Notes: generated by a model from the sequence alone, not told the origin. 64,000 nt of DNA from Sphingomonas sp. 3P27F8 (GCF_005502745.1 NZ_SCNL01000004.1:186001-250000); one strand, 5' to 3'. Positions 28,083 through 38,750 are shown, counted from the first letter of the stretch. Translations and numbers: made by a program.

Positions 28083-29006
28083 ATGACTGAACCGCGCAAG
28101 CCGACGGTCGCGCTCATTGCAGGGCCGACGGCGAGCGGCAAGTCCGCGCTGGCGATTGCTCTGGCGGAAAGCGCAAATGGCGTCGTCATCAACGCCGATG
28201 CGAGCCAGGTGTATCGCGATCTGCGCGTTATTTCCGCCCGGCCCGACGCGGCGGATGAGGCGCGCGTGCCGCATCGTCTCTTCGGTTACATCGATGGTGC
28301 GGTCGCCTGTTCGGCGGCGCAATGGGCGGCGGACGCGCGGCTTGAGATCGCGGCGGCGCATAGTGCGGATCGCCTGCCTGTGCTGGTCGGCGGGACCGGG
28401 CTATACCTGCGTACGCTGCTCGACGGTATTGCGCCTGTGCCGGAGATCGACGCTACGATCCGGGCCGAGGTGCGCGCCATGCCGGTTACGGAAACCTATG
28501 CGGCACTGACGCGGGAGGATCCGGCAGCCGCAACGCGGCTCAACTCTGGCGACACCACCCGGATCGCCCGCGCGCTTGAAGTGGTGCGGTCCACGGGTCG
28601 TTCGCTCGCCGATTGGCAGGTCGAGCGCGCTGGTGGAATCGGCGACGCGATCGAGTTGCGCCCGCTGATCCTGCTTCCCGACCGGGACACGCTGGTGGCC
28701 CGATGTGACGCCCGGCTGGTCCAAATGTTCGATCATGGCGCCGTCGAGGAAGTCGCAGCGCTGGTGGCCCGCACAGATCTCCCCGACGATGCGCCGGTAC
28801 GGCGGGCGATAGGCGTGCCGGAGATCACGAAAATGCTGATGGGCGATCTTACGCGGGAAGAGGCGCTGCTTGCCGCCCAGTTATCCACGCGACGTTATGC
28901 CAAGCGGCAATACACCTGGTTCCGAAATCAGCCCCCGCCGATTTGGCCTCGGCGATCAGCCCTCGCGAACGGCAGTTTGAAACAATATTTCCTCAATATT
29001 CCTTGA
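28083..29006 (+). CDS. miaA: tRNA dimethylallyltransferase
   Basis: 307 residues. It adds a dimethylallyl group to A37 of tRNAs reading codons that begin with U. The P-loop [10 protein letters not shown] is at about 14-21, followed by [12 protein letters not shown], and [18 protein letters not shown] is the second family signature. The C-terminal [14 protein letters not shown] is characteristic. Starts 65 bases from divergent serB. Its 3' end is followed within 80 bases by ilvB. Confidence 0.95.
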   Translation: MTEPRKPTVALIAGPTASGKSALAIALAESANGVVINADASQVYRDLRVISARPDAADEARVPHRLFGYIDGAVACSAAQWAADARLEIAAAHSADRLPVLVGGTGLYLRTLLDGIAPVPEIDATIRAEVRAMPVTETYAALTREDPAAATRLNSGDTTRIARALEVVRSTGRSLADWQVERAGGIGDAIELRPLILLPDRDTLVARCDARLVQMFDHGAVEEVAALVARTDLPDDAPVRRAIGVPEITKMLMGDLTREEALLAAQLSTRRYAKRQYTWFRNQPPPIWPRRSALANGSLKQYFLNIP

Positions 29007-29084
29007 CGAGTAATTTTCGATGCCCTAGCGCCCGCCGTCCGCACCCGCTATTCGCTGGCGCAGCATGATAGAGGAGTGATCGAA

Positions 29085-30830
29085 GTGACCGAGAAGAGCG
29101 GAGCAGACATCCTTGTCGAGGCGCTGTGCGATCTCGGCGTGGAAGTCATCTTCGGCTATCCTGGCGGAGCGGTTCTCCCGATTTACGACGCGATTTTCCG
29201 CGCCAAGCGCATCCGCCACGTCCTTGTTCGCCACGAACAGGCGGCCACGCATGCGGCGGAGGGTTACGCGCGGTCCACGGGCAAGCCTGGCGTGGTGCTC
29301 GTGACCTCCGGCCCCGGCGCGACCAATGCGGTCACCGGCATCACCGACGCGCTGATGGACTCGATCCCGATGGTTGTCATCACCGGTCAGGTGCCGACGA
29401 CCCTTATTGGAACGGACGCTTTCCAGGAGGCGGATACCGTCGGCATTACGCGTCACTGCACCAAGCATAATTATCTGGTGAAAGATCCGGCCCGGCTTGG
29501 CGACGTTATTCACGAAGCTTTCCACATCGCCACCTCCGGCCGCCCCGGCCCCGTGGTTATCGACATTCCCAAGGACGTGCAGGTCGCCACCGCTAACTAT
29601 ACCAAGCCTGGCCCGATTCAGCACAAGAGCTATCGCCCGCCGGTGAAGGCGGATCGGCGCAGTATCGAGCAGGTCATCGATATGCTGGCGGCCGCCGAGC
29701 GGCCGATCTTTTACACTGGCGGCGGCGTCATCAATTCGGGGCCAGGGGCAAGCCAGTTGCTGCGCGAACTGGCGAAGATCACAGGTGCGCCGGTCACATC
29801 CACGTTGATGGGTCTCGGCGCCTATCCCGCCTCCGGCCCGCAATGGCTGGGGATGCTGGGCATGCACGGCACTTATGAAGCCAATATGGCGATGAATCAG
29901 GCGGACCTGATCGTCGCGATCGGCGCGCGCTTCGACGATCGCGTGACCGGCCGACTCGATGCTTTCAGCCCGAACAGCCGCAAGGTTCATATCGACGTGG
30001 ATCGATCGTCGATGAACAAGACAGTGCGGATCGACCTGCCCATCCTGGCCGACGCAGGCCATGCGATGGAGGACATGATCCGCATCTGGAAATCGCGCCA
30101 GCATCCAAAGCCAGACATCACCGAATGGTGGCGCCGGATCGATGGCTGGCGAGCGGTGAACAGCCTCGATTTCCCCGATGGCGGCGACGAGATCATGCCG
30201 CAACGCGCCATAAGGGCGTTGTGGGACGCGACGCATGCAAGAGCGCCAATCATCAGCACCGAGGTTGGCCAGCATCAGATGTGGGCGGCGCAGCATTTCG
30301 GCTTTGAAAGTCCGAACAAGTGGCTCACGTCCGGCGGCCTTGGCACAATGGGATACGGGCTGCCAGCCGCGATCGGGGCGCAGCTCGGCAACCCAAAGGC
30401 GCTTGTGATCGATATCGCCGGTGAAGCCTCGATCCAGATGAACATCCAGGAGCTTGGCACCGCCACGCAATATCGCCTCCCGGTGAAGATTTTCATTCTC
30501 AACAACGAATATATGGGAATGGTCCGACAGTGGCAGGAACTGACCTATGAAAGCCGCTATGCCGAAAGCTATTCGGATGCGCTGCCCGATTTCGTGAGGC
30601 TCGCGGAAGCTTATGGCTGGAAAGGCATCCTTATCGAACGGCCCGACCAGCTCGACAGCGGCATTGCGGAAATGCTCGCGCATGACGGCCCGGTGATGGT
30701 TGATTGCCGGGTGGCGAAGCTCGCCAACTGCTTTCCCATGATCCCCAGCGGCGCGGCGCACACCGATATGATCCTGCAGGCCAACGAGGTTTCGGGCACG
30801 ATGAACGACGAGGCGAAAGCGCTCGTCTAA
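29085..30830 (+). CDS. ilvB: Acetolactate synthase large subunit
   Basis: 581 residues from GTG 29085, eight bases after GAGGAG; a GTG at 29076 overlaps that site. The ThDP-dependent enzyme makes acetolactate or acetohydroxybutyrate, the first shared step of valine, leucine and isoleucine synthesis. The catalytic Glu is in VRHEQAATHAAEGYAR. GDxF-like ThDP binding reads IAGEASIQMNIQELGTA, and ILNNEYMGMVRQWQ closes the cofactor site. Followed 64 bases on by ilvN. Unlike leuA, I see no leader peptide in the 78 bases upstream. Confidence 0.97.
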   Translation: MTEKSGADILVEALCDLGVEVIFGYPGGAVLPIYDAIFRAKRIRHVLVRHEQAATHAAEGYARSTGKPGVVLVTSGPGATNAVTGITDALMDSIPMVVITGQVPTTLIGTDAFQEADTVGITRHCTKHNYLVKDPARLGDVIHEAFHIATSGRPGPVVIDIPKDVQVATANYTKPGPIQHKSYRPPVKADRRSIEQVIDMLAAAERPIFYTGGGVINSGPGASQLLRELAKITGAPVTSTLMGLGAYPASGPQWLGMLGMHGTYEANMAMNQADLIVAIGARFDDRVTGRLDAFSPNSRKVHIDVDRSSMNKTVRIDLPILADAGHAMEDMIRIWKSRQHPKPDITEWWRRIDGWRAVNSLDFPDGGDEIMPQRAIRALWDATHARAPIISTEVGQHQMWAAQHFGFESPNKWLTSGGLGTMGYGLPAAIGAQLGNPKALVIDIAGEASIQMNIQELGTATQYRLPVKIFILNNEYMGMVRQWQELTYESRYAESYSDALPDFVRLAEAYGWKGILIERPDQLDSGIAEMLAHDGPVMVDCRVAKLANCFPMIPSGAAHTDMILQANEVSGTMNDEAKALV

Positions 30831-30894
30831 TCTGTAACGTTGCGAGAAGCTTCCACCATTTCAGGGAGGTCCCGGCGCTGGCCGGGATGATGAC

Positions 30895-31410
30895 ATGCAT
30901 ATCAGGGAAGAAAAGGCCGAGCGTCACACGCTGGCGGTGATCGTCAACAACGAACCGGGCATCCTCGCCCGGATCGCGGGGCTGTTCACTGCGCGCGGCT
31001 ACAATATCGAAAGCCTGACGGTGAGCGAGATAACGGCGGACAAGTCCGTCAGCCGCATCACGATCGTCACCTCGGCTTCCCCGCCGGTGCTGGAGCAGAT
31101 CGTCGCGCAGCTCGATCGGCTGGTGCCGGTCCATCGTGTTCATGACCTCACGGCGGATGGCGCGCATGTCGAGCGCGAGCTGGCGCTGGTGAAGGTACGC
31201 GGCACCGGCGATCACCGGATCGAGGCGCTGCGCCTGGCCGACGTCTATCGCGCCCGCGTGGTCGACGCCACCACCTCCAGCTTCGTGTTCGAGGTGACTG
31301 GCGGCATCGACAAGATTGACAAGTTTGTTGAGCTGATGGGCGAAGTCGGCCTGATAGAGGTCGCGCGCACCGGGATCGTCGCCATCTCGCGCGGAAACGA
31401 GGCAGCCTGA
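30895..31410 (+). CDS. ilvN: Acetolactate synthase small (regulatory) subunit
   Basis: 171 residues. It carries two ACT-type units: HTLAVIVNNEPGILARIAGL at the N-terminus, then VYRARVVDATTSSFVFEVTG in the C-terminal regulatory domain. It raises IlvB activity and confers valine feedback inhibition in characterised systems. Middle gene of ilvB-ilvN-ilvC. Confidence 0.96.
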   Translation: MHIREEKAERHTLAVIVNNEPGILARIAGLFTARGYNIESLTVSEITADKSVSRITIVTSASPPVLEQIVAQLDRLVPVHRVHDLTADGAHVERELALVKVRGTGDHRIEALRLADVYRARVVDATTSSFVFEVTGGIDKIDKFVELMGEVGLIEVARTGIVAISRGNEAA

Positions 31411-32499
<1,089 letters not shown>

Positions 32500-32591
32500 T
32501 CGTTCCGTAATCCATCTGTAATCCGAAAACCGCGACGAACCGTTTTCGTCGGCAGGTGCAATGACGCCCTCGCCTCGCTAGAGGCGTGGGC

Positions 32592-33365
32592 GTGATTCGG
32601 ACGGCGTCCTATCGATCATCGTCGTACCAATCCCAGGTCGGCGTGCGCGGTCGCGCCGGCTCGTTGTTGCTGGCGCTTGGCATTGGCGTGCTTGTCGTCC
32701 TCGCACTTATCACCGTTGGTGCGATCACCGGCACGCCCGTTTTGGTGGATATGCGGCCGCTCTCCACCTTCAACGTATCCCAGACCAAGGGGCAGCAGCC
32801 GACCAAGACAAAGGAGATCGCGCCGCGGCCAAAGGTCTCGAAGCAAGATAAGGAAGAGCATCGCGCCGCGCCACCGAAGCGATCGACCCCCATCCCTACG
32901 CCGCCCATAACGCTGCCCGGCGTCATCAACCTGTCGCGTGCCGATTATGTCGCCTCCGATATCGGGCGGATCAAATCGAAGCGTGATCAGGTCGCTTCTT
33001 CTGACGGGGAGGATGGCGACAAGGCTACGCCGAACGGCGCGCGCGTCGCGGTCGCAGGCGGCGCGCCGGGCGGCGCCGATCTCTATTACGCAGAATGGTA
33101 TCGTGAGCCGTCACGCGCGGAAATGGCAACCTATCTGCCCGCCAACGCGCGTGAAGGATGGGGCATGGTGATCTGCCGGATTGCCGAGCGTTATCATGTC
33201 GAGGATTGCCGCGAGATTGGCGAGACGCCTGGTTCGGGCATCTCGCGCGCGCTTCGGCAGGCTTCATGGCAGTTCCTGGTCCGTCCGCCGCGCATCGGCG
33301 ACAAGCCGATGATCGGCGCCTGGGTCAGGATCAAATTCGATCTGATTCACGGCCCGGTGAAGTAA
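32592..33365 (+). CDS. TonB-like membrane-anchored protein
   Basis: 257 residues from GTG 32592, eight bases after AGAGG; GTG 32586 is too close. One membrane helix near residues 25-48 (LLLALGIGVLVVLALITVG) is followed by a Lys/Pro-rich stretch to about 110, then a folded C-terminal domain (MVICRIAERYHVEDCREIGE, then ALRQASWQFLVRPPRIGD). This order, helix, Pro-rich linker and TonB_C-like end, is that of TonB. No exbB or exbD gene is adjacent. TonB function is inference. Confidence 0.6.
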   Translation: MIRTASYRSSSYQSQVGVRGRAGSLLLALGIGVLVVLALITVGAITGTPVLVDMRPLSTFNVSQTKGQQPTKTKEIAPRPKVSKQDKEEHRAAPPKRSTPIPTPPITLPGVINLSRADYVASDIGRIKSKRDQVASSDGEDGDKATPNGARVAVAGGAPGGADLYYAEWYREPSRAEMATYLPANAREGWGMVICRIAERYHVEDCREIGETPGSGISRALRQASWQFLVRPPRIGDKPMIGAWVRIKFDLIHGPVK

Positions 33366-33457
33366 GTTCCGCCGAAACGGCCCGTTTCGATATTACACGC
33401 TTCCGCAACGGGCGCGCATGTGGTTCTATCGCGATGAATAAAAAGGGAGCCGCCCCA

Positions 33458-34075
33458 ATGCGTTTCGCCGCTTTTGCCATCATCGCCCTCGCATCCGCCT
33501 CGGTCATCGCGCAAATGCCGACCACACCGCCCGGCAAGCCGGACACCGCCGCCATTGTCGCTGGCACCTACAAGGTCGATCCAAATCACACGCTGATCGA
33601 GTGGACGGTCGATCACCTCGGCTTCACGCCATATTTCGGGCTGTTCGGCGATACGACCGGCACGCTTGCGCTAGATCCGGCCAAGCCGAACGAGGCAAAG
33701 GTCGATGTCACAATCCCGGTGAGCAAGGTGCTCACCACCAGCGCCGGCCTGACCGCGCATCTGCTGAAAGCGCCCGCGCCCGGCGCGAAACCGGATTTCT
33801 TCGGCCCGAATCCATCCGATGCGCATTTCGTTTCAACGAAGGTCACTACCAGCGGCCAGACCGCAAAGATCGATGGCAATCTAACGCTTAATGGCGTGAC
33901 CAGGCCGGTGACGCTCGACACCAAGTTCTTTGGGGCTGGCAAGATGATGGGCAAGGATAACGTCGGCTTCACCGCGAAAACGACGATCCGGCGCAGTGAA
34001 TTCGGTATTGGTTTCGGCGTGCCGATCATTTCTGACGAAGTGGAACTGAAAATCAGCGCTGCGTTCCAGAAGTAG
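33458..34075 (+). CDS. YceI-family periplasmic protein
   Basis: 205 residues from ATG 33458, nine bases after AAGGGAG; an ATG 24 bases earlier is possible. Signal peptide MRFAAFAIIALASASVIAQ. The YceI lipocalin-like barrel is clear: YKVDPNHTLIEWTVDHLG at the start, ANLTLNGVTRPVTLDTKF-type strand (NLTLNGVTRPVTL) and TTIRRSEFGIGFGVPIISDE. Family members bind polyisoprenoids. It lies seven bases before the TMEM175-type gene, so the two are probably co-transcribed. Confidence 0.9.
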   Translation: MRFAAFAIIALASASVIAQMPTTPPGKPDTAAIVAGTYKVDPNHTLIEWTVDHLGFTPYFGLFGDTTGTLALDPAKPNEAKVDVTIPVSKVLTTSAGLTAHLLKAPAPGAKPDFFGPNPSDAHFVSTKVTTSGQTAKIDGNLTLNGVTRPVTLDTKFFGAGKMMGKDNVGFTAKTTIRRSEFGIGFGVPIISDEVELKISAAFQK

Positions 34076-34082
34076 GCGCGCA

Positions 34083-34694
34083 ATGGCGGGCGAAGGGGAT
34101 GGCAAGGACCAGGGTATCGGCCGGATAGAGGCATTCTCCGATGGTGTGATCGCGATCATTATCACGATTATGGTGCTTGAACTGAAAGTACCGGCCCAGG
34201 ACGGCATCAGCCACATCCTGTCGATGTGGCACCTCTTCCTCGCCTACTTCGTGAGTTACATCTACGTTGGGCTTTACTGGGGCAATCACCACCGGCTGCT
34301 CGGTCATGCCCGCACCGTCAGCAACGCGCTGATCTGGTCTAACCTTGCACTACTTTTTGGATTGAGCCTCGTGCCGTTCGGCACCGCCTATCTCGGCGAG
34401 CATGAATTCAGCCAGACGGCGACGCGGGTCTATCTCATAACGTTGCTCCTGCCCGCGATCGGCTACGCGTGGCTGCAGCGCATCATCGCGCGCACCGGTG
34501 CGCAGCATGATCGCGCGCGCGATTATCATCTGCGCACCACGCGGAAGGGCTATTTCGCGGTACTCGTCTATTCGGCCGGTTTCGTGCTGACCTTGGTGTC
34601 GCCGTGGCTGGGCATCGTCTGCGCGGGTGTGGTGGCGTTGTTCTGGATTCTGCCACAGACACCTTTCGACCGCTTGTTCGCGCGCCGGGGCTAG
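34083..34694 (+). CDS. TMEM175-type (DUF1211) membrane channel protein
   Basis: 203 residues. RIEAFSDGVIAIIITIM at residues 13-29 is the signature of the TMEM175/DUF1211 family (FSD motif), potassium channels in characterised members. Helices follow near 45-65, 80-100, 115-135 and 160-190; HLRTTRKGYFAVLVYSAGF bridges to the last pair. Bacterial members assemble as tetramers of single units. Seven bases after YceI. Confidence 0.82.
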   Translation: MAGEGDGKDQGIGRIEAFSDGVIAIIITIMVLELKVPAQDGISHILSMWHLFLAYFVSYIYVGLYWGNHHRLLGHARTVSNALIWSNLALLFGLSLVPFGTAYLGEHEFSQTATRVYLITLLLPAIGYAWLQRIIARTGAQHDRARDYHLRTTRKGYFAVLVYSAGFVLTLVSPWLGIVCAGVVALFWILPQTPFDRLFARRG

Positions 34695-34729
34695 ACAGGA
34701 GTGCACCAAGGACGCTACCGCACGTGTCG

Positions 34730-34774
34730 ATGACGCGGGCACTCGGCCTTCTCCTTCGACTTACGCGCCCTTAG
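34730..34774 (+). CDS. leuL: leuA leader peptide (leucine-rich)
   Basis: A 14-residue open frame, [14 protein letters not shown], with five leucine codons, all CTC or CTT, of which three are consecutive. It could start two codons earlier at GTG. AAGGA lies about 12-18 bases upstream. The stop TAG (34772-34774) lies inside the first arm of the downstream hairpin (34767-34779), as expected for ribosome-position-dependent attenuation. It sits 89 bases before leuA. Leader assignment is inference from position, composition and structure. Confidence 0.6.
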   Translation: MTRALGLLLRLTRP

Positions 34775-34819
34775 GCGCGAACTCTGCCGCGTGCCCGGCA
34801 CGCCGACGCGCCTAAGGGC
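34767..34819 (+). promoter_or_regulatory. nested hairpin in the leuA leader (candidate attenuator)
   Basis: A perfect 13-bp inverted repeat has arms at 34767-34779 and 34807-34819. Its 27-base loop holds a second perfect stem, GCGTGCC and GGCACGC around one C. A segment inside the leader frame (GGGCAC, 34737-34742) can instead pair with GTGCCC in the loop, giving an alternative fold. No U-tract follows, so a rho-independent terminator is not evident; the fold may hide the leuA ribosome site or cause rho-linked arrest. Confidence 0.6.
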
Positions 34820-34862
34820 CAAGCCGAACGACCCGAACGCCCTCCCGCACAAGAGAGCCGTC

Positions 34863-36521
34863 ATGCTGCGCGATCCCTCCATGAAATACCGCCCATTTCC
34901 GACCATCCAGATCCCGGACCGCACCTGGCCGTCCAAGACGATCACGAGGGCGCCGCGCTGGCTCTCCACCGATCTGCGTGACGGTAATCAGGCGCTGATC
35001 GATCCAATGAATGCGGAGAAGAAGACGCGCTTCTTCGATCTGCTGGTGAAGGTGGGGATCAAGGAAATAGAGGTTGGCTTTCCCAGCGCGGGAGCAACCG
35101 AATTTGATTTCATCTCCGGGCTGGTGAGTTCGGGCCAAATTCCCGACGACGTGACGATCCAGGTGTTGACGCAATCACGCCGTGACCTGATCGAGACCAG
35201 TTTTCAGAGCCTTAAAGGCGCGAAGCAGGCGATCGTTCATCTCTACAACGCTGTCTCGCCTGCTTGGCGGAAGATCGTGTTCGGCATGTCCCGCGACGAG
35301 GTTCGCCAGATCGCTATCGAGGGGGCTAAGGTTCTGCGAGACGAAGCGGCCAAGCAACCGGATACCAGCTGGACCTTCGAATACAGCCCCGAAACCTTTT
35401 CAACTGCCGAACTCGATTTTTCGGTCGAAGTGTGCGCCGCAGTCATGGATATCCTGCGCCCGACGCGGGAAAACCCTATCATCCTCAATCTGCCCGCCAC
35501 AGTCGAGTGCGCGACGCCAAATGTCTATGCGGATCAGATCGAATGGTTCGCGCGCAATATTCCGAACCGAGACAGCGTGGTGATCTCGCTGCACACGCAT
35601 AATGATCGCGGTACTGGCGTCGCCGCTGCGGAGCTCGGATTGATGGCGGGCGCGGATCGGGTCGAGGGCTGCCTGCTTGGAAATGGCGAGCGCACCGGCA
35701 ACTGCGATCTCGTGACCGTCGCACTAAACATGTACACGCAGGGCGTCGATCCGAAGCTGGACCTGTCGGACATCGACGAGGTTGTAAAGACGGTGGAATA
35801 TGCCACGAACATTCCAGTCCATCCGCGCACCCCTTATGCTGGCGAACTGGTGTTCACCGCTTTCTCCGGCAGCCATCAGGACGCGATCAGAAAGGGCTTT
35901 GCCACGCAGGCGGCCCGCAACGACGACTATTGGGAAGTACCCTACCTACCGATCGACCCGGCGGACCTTGGCCGCAGCTACGAGGCGGTGATCCGGGTCA
36001 ACTCGCAATCCGGCAAGGGTGGCGTCGCCTGGGTGATCGAGCAGGATAAGGGGCTGAAACTGCCCAAACGGATGCAGGCCGATTTCAGCCGTGTGGTGCA
36101 GGCGCTGGCGGATCAGACAAGCCGTGAACTCAACGCTGCCGATATCTGGGATGCGTTCGACAGCACTTATCTGCCCGCGGCGCGGGACCGCTTCGTGTTG
36201 CTCGACTACGAGGAAACCGGCGCGACCGGCGATCGCCGATTCGTGGGGCGCGTGGCTATCGATGGCGAAGAGCGCTCGCTGTCGGGGCGCGGCAACGGCC
36301 TCATCTCCAGCGTTATCGCCGCGCTCGCAGAATCGGCGGGACCGGCACTTGAGGTGGTGGATTACAGCGAGCATGCGATCGGTCACGGCGCGGACGCGCA
36401 AGCGGCGACGTATCTTGAATGCCGCACCGGCGACGGACGCACCGTCTGGGGTGTTGGCATCGATACCGATATCGCCACCGCCAGCGTTCGCGCGGTGCTG
36501 AGCGCCGCAAACCGCGCCTGA
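34863..36521 (+). CDS. leuA: 2-isopropylmalate synthase
   Basis: 552 residues from ATG 34863. It condenses acetyl-CoA with 2-ketoisovalerate, the committed step of leucine synthesis. The catalytic barrel opens [40 protein letters not shown] holds the metal-binding HTH, and [17 protein letters not shown] is the second signature. The C-terminal 150 residues are the LeuA_dimer regulatory domain. This is the longer (type 2, yeast-like) form. A leucine-rich leader and hairpin precede it. Confidence 0.96.
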   Translation: MLRDPSMKYRPFPTIQIPDRTWPSKTITRAPRWLSTDLRDGNQALIDPMNAEKKTRFFDLLVKVGIKEIEVGFPSAGATEFDFISGLVSSGQIPDDVTIQVLTQSRRDLIETSFQSLKGAKQAIVHLYNAVSPAWRKIVFGMSRDEVRQIAIEGAKVLRDEAAKQPDTSWTFEYSPETFSTAELDFSVEVCAAVMDILRPTRENPIILNLPATVECATPNVYADQIEWFARNIPNRDSVVISLHTHNDRGTGVAAAELGLMAGADRVEGCLLGNGERTGNCDLVTVALNMYTQGVDPKLDLSDIDEVVKTVEYATNIPVHPRTPYAGELVFTAFSGSHQDAIRKGFATQAARNDDYWEVPYLPIDPADLGRSYEAVIRVNSQSGKGGVAWVIEQDKGLKLPKRMQADFSRVVQALADQTSRELNAADIWDAFDSTYLPAARDRFVLLDYEETGATGDRRFVGRVAIDGEERSLSGRGNGLISSVIAALAESAGPALEVVDYSEHAIGHGADAQAATYLECRTGDGRTVWGVGIDTDIATASVRAVLSAANRA

Positions 36522-36602
36522 GGCCGTTGCGATCTTCGGCAAGCGTGATTGTCACAATCGCGATCGCTTGCGAGGCGGGCGCCCGCGCCTTACCGCAGAC
36601 GC

Positions 36603-38009
36603 ATGAAGAACCGTTTCCTCGCCGCCATGCTGGCGCTCACCCTGCCTTTCCCCGTAGTGGCGCAGCGCGTCGCACCAGTAACCCCGGCCCCCGTCGATCC
36701 CGGCGTCGCCGCGCTTCGAGATGCCGCGCTTAAGGATGATATCGCCTATAGTATCGTGGAGGGGCTAACGACAGAAGTGGGGCAGCGCCTTGCCGGCACC
36801 GAGGCGGAAGCGCGCGCGCGAAACTGGGCAGTGGCGAAGCTGAAGGAACTGGGATTCGATAACGTACGCAGCGAGCCTTACCGCATGCCCGTCTGGGTGC
36901 GCGGCGATGAGAGGGCGGAGATCGTCGCGCCTTTCCCGCAGAAGCTCGTGCTCACCGCGCTCGGCAATTCGGGCGCAACGCCAGCCAATGGCCTCACTGC
37001 GGAAGTGGCGGTGTTCAAGACATTCGGCGATTTTATGAATGCGCCCGATAGCGTGATCAAGGGCAAGATCGTCTATGTCGGCAACGCCATGGCACCCACA
37101 CAGGACGGGTCCAGCTACGGGCAGTCCGGCATCGCGCGCTTCTCAGGGCCCGGGATCGCTGCGCGGCGGGGGGCGGCGGCCATGCTGATCCGCTCGATCG
37201 GGACCGACACGCATCGCACGCCGCACACCGGCGTCACCAATTTCCCCGATGGCGTGAAAGCGATTCCGGCCGCCGCACTATCCGTTCCTGACGCGAAGCT
37301 GATCGAGGCCATGGCAGCGCGCGGCAAGCCGCTCGTGTTGAAACTGGTCCTGACGCCGCGTCAGATCGGCGAGCGCGAATCGGGCAATGTCATCGCCGAG
37401 GTTCCCGGCAGTGATCCTAACGCGGGGATCGTCCTGATCGGCGGGCACCTAGACAGCTGGGATCTCGCCACCGGAGCGATTGACGATGCTTCCGGTGTGG
37501 CGATCACGGCGGCCGCTGCGAAGCGAATCCTGGATTCCGGCAAACAACCGCGTCGCACGATCAGGGTCGTCTGGTTCGGCTCTGAGGAGGTCGGCGGCTT
37601 CGGCGCCAAGGCCTATGAAAAGCGTCACGGAACGGAGAAGCACGTCGTCGCAGCGGAAAGCGATCTCGGCGCAGATCGAATCTGGCGGTTTCAAGCGTCG
37701 CTGCCCGCAACCGCCGCAGCGGTGGTGGATCGGATCACCAGTGCGGTCGCGCCGCTCGGAATAGTGCATGGCCAAGGCGAGGGGGGCGATGGCGCCGATA
37801 TCGGCCCGATCGTGGCCAAGGGCGTCGCGGGAATCGACTTCAATCAGTCCGCTCTGCACTATTTCGACACGCATCATACTGCCGACGACACGCTAGATCG
37901 CATCGATCCCGAGGCACTGCGCCAGAATGTCGCGGCTTGGACAGCGATGCTCGCGATTATCGCCAATGCGCCGGAAGAAATCGGACCGGTGGAGCGCAAA
38001 TCGCGCTGA
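36603..38009 (+). CDS. M28-family secreted metallopeptidase
   Basis: 468 residues from ATG 36603. Signal peptide KNRFLAAMLALTLPFPVVA. A protease-associated domain is likely in the middle (MLIRSIGTDTHRTP), then the M28 zinc site: GGHLDSWDLATGAIDDASG (His, Asp), WFGSEEVGGFGAKAYEKRHG (catalytic Glu pair) and a late HHTADDTLDRID. The order matches bacterial carboxypeptidase Q-like M28 enzymes. It should act on small peptides in the periplasm or outside. Confidence 0.88.
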   Translation: MKNRFLAAMLALTLPFPVVAQRVAPVTPAPVDPGVAALRDAALKDDIAYSIVEGLTTEVGQRLAGTEAEARARNWAVAKLKELGFDNVRSEPYRMPVWVRGDERAEIVAPFPQKLVLTALGNSGATPANGLTAEVAVFKTFGDFMNAPDSVIKGKIVYVGNAMAPTQDGSSYGQSGIARFSGPGIAARRGAAAMLIRSIGTDTHRTPHTGVTNFPDGVKAIPAAALSVPDAKLIEAMAARGKPLVLKLVLTPRQIGERESGNVIAEVPGSDPNAGIVLIGGHLDSWDLATGAIDDASGVAITAAAAKRILDSGKQPRRTIRVVWFGSEEVGGFGAKAYEKRHGTEKHVVAAESDLGADRIWRFQASLPATAAAVVDRITSAVAPLGIVHGQGEGGDGADIGPIVAKGVAGIDFNQSALHYFDTHHTADDTLDRIDPEALRQNVAAWTAMLAIIANAPEEIGPVERKSR

Positions 38010-38144
38010 AAAATCGTGGTTCGATCCGTCGCATCCTTTCTGTTTCGTGAATTTCCTCATTGACCCACCGAAACGGTTCGGTATTCCGGGGTTTCGCGAC
38101 GGCGAGGGTCGGCCGCGATGATTGTTATGCTTGGGAGCATCCGA

Positions 38145-38393
38145 ATGAAGAAGTTTGCCTTTGTTCTTGCTGCCGCCGGCCTGATGTCCGTTGCGGCCTG
38201 CTCGAAGCCGGAGACCCCGGCCGAGAACAACGCCGATGTTGTGGCGGACAACCTCCAGAGCGCTGCGGACAACCTGGACGCGGTTGCTGACAACACGTCT
38301 AACGCTGTTGCCGCTGGTGCGCTGGCGAATGCCGCCGACAACCTGAACGCGACTGCGGACAACGTCCGCGACGCGGCGTCGAACGCACATTGA
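38145..38393 (+). CDS. Small lipoprotein with ADNL-type repeats
   Basis: 82 residues from ATG 38145, eight bases after GGGAG. The signal sequence KKFAFVLAAAGLMSV ends in a lipobox (VAAC). The mature part repeats AADNLxAxADN-like units (SAADNLDAVADN, NAADNLNATADN), predicted as an amphipathic helix or coiled coil. Family unknown; similar short Asn/Ala-rich lipoproteins occur in sphingomonads. Two hairpins follow its stop. Confidence 0.78.
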   Translation: MKKFAFVLAAAGLMSVAACSKPETPAENNADVVADNLQSAADNLDAVADNTSNAVAAGALANAADNLNATADNVRDAASNAH

Positions 38394-38398
38394 TCGGC

Positions 38399-38420
38399 TG
38401 ACGAGCCGAAAGGCTCGTCA
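38399..38420 (+). repeat. perfect hairpin after the small lipoprotein gene
   Basis: Nine-bp arms 38399-38407 and 38412-38420 around a GAAA tetraloop. No U-run follows. It lies just upstream of the strong terminator and may protect the mRNA 3' end. Confidence 0.6.
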
Positions 38421-38435
38421 TATCGGTACAGGGAG

Positions 38436-38465
38436 GGGGTGCTCTTTAGAGAGCGCCCCTTTTCT
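38436..38465 (+). terminator. rho-independent terminator
   Basis: Arms GGGGTGCTCT (38436-38445) and AGAGCGCCCC (38450-38459) pair with one wobble around a 4-base loop and are followed by TTTTCT. This is a classic terminator for the lipoprotein gene. Confidence 0.88.
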
Positions 38466-38674
38466 ATGAATGGCCGTTTGGGCTGTCGAGCGCAGAGCCG
38501 AGGCCGCGCTTGTCACGCAGTGGCTGGGCGAATCACTGTCGGAAATGGTGGGTCTGGCGCGATCCAGCTACGGCGCCGATCGCCTGCGGAAGCGCGGTCT
38601 AAGGCGAGACCACTCCGCCGGATATTGAAGCGGGGTTGCGCCGTCGGATAGCGATGCTAGTCACGAGCGCGCGT

Positions 38675-38750
38675 GGGCCTGTAGCTCAATGGTTAGAGCT
38701 GGCCGCTCATAACGGCTAGGTTGCGGGTTCGAGTCCTGCCGGGCCCACCA
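38675..38750 (+). tRNA. tRNA with CAU anticodon, probably tRNA-Ile2
   Basis: 76 bases including an encoded CCA. Acceptor arms GGGCCTG and CGGGCCC pair over 7 bp (one G-U), and the T-loop GGTTCGAGTC is intact. The anticodon CAT is at 38708-38710. The D-loop is one base shorter than in elongator tRNA-Met and the D and T arms resemble E. coli ileX, so an Ile(k2C-A-U) acceptor decoded after TilS modification is favoured. Elongator Met remains possible. Confidence 0.85.

Noticed and set aside
28878..28886. DnaA-box-like TTATCCACG inside miaA
   Set aside because: A single copy in coding sequence with no cluster or A+T-rich region; not an origin.
29025..30761. A 578-codon minus-strand frame opposite ilvB
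   Set aside because: It is antisense to a well-supported acetolactate synthase gene and shows no domain.
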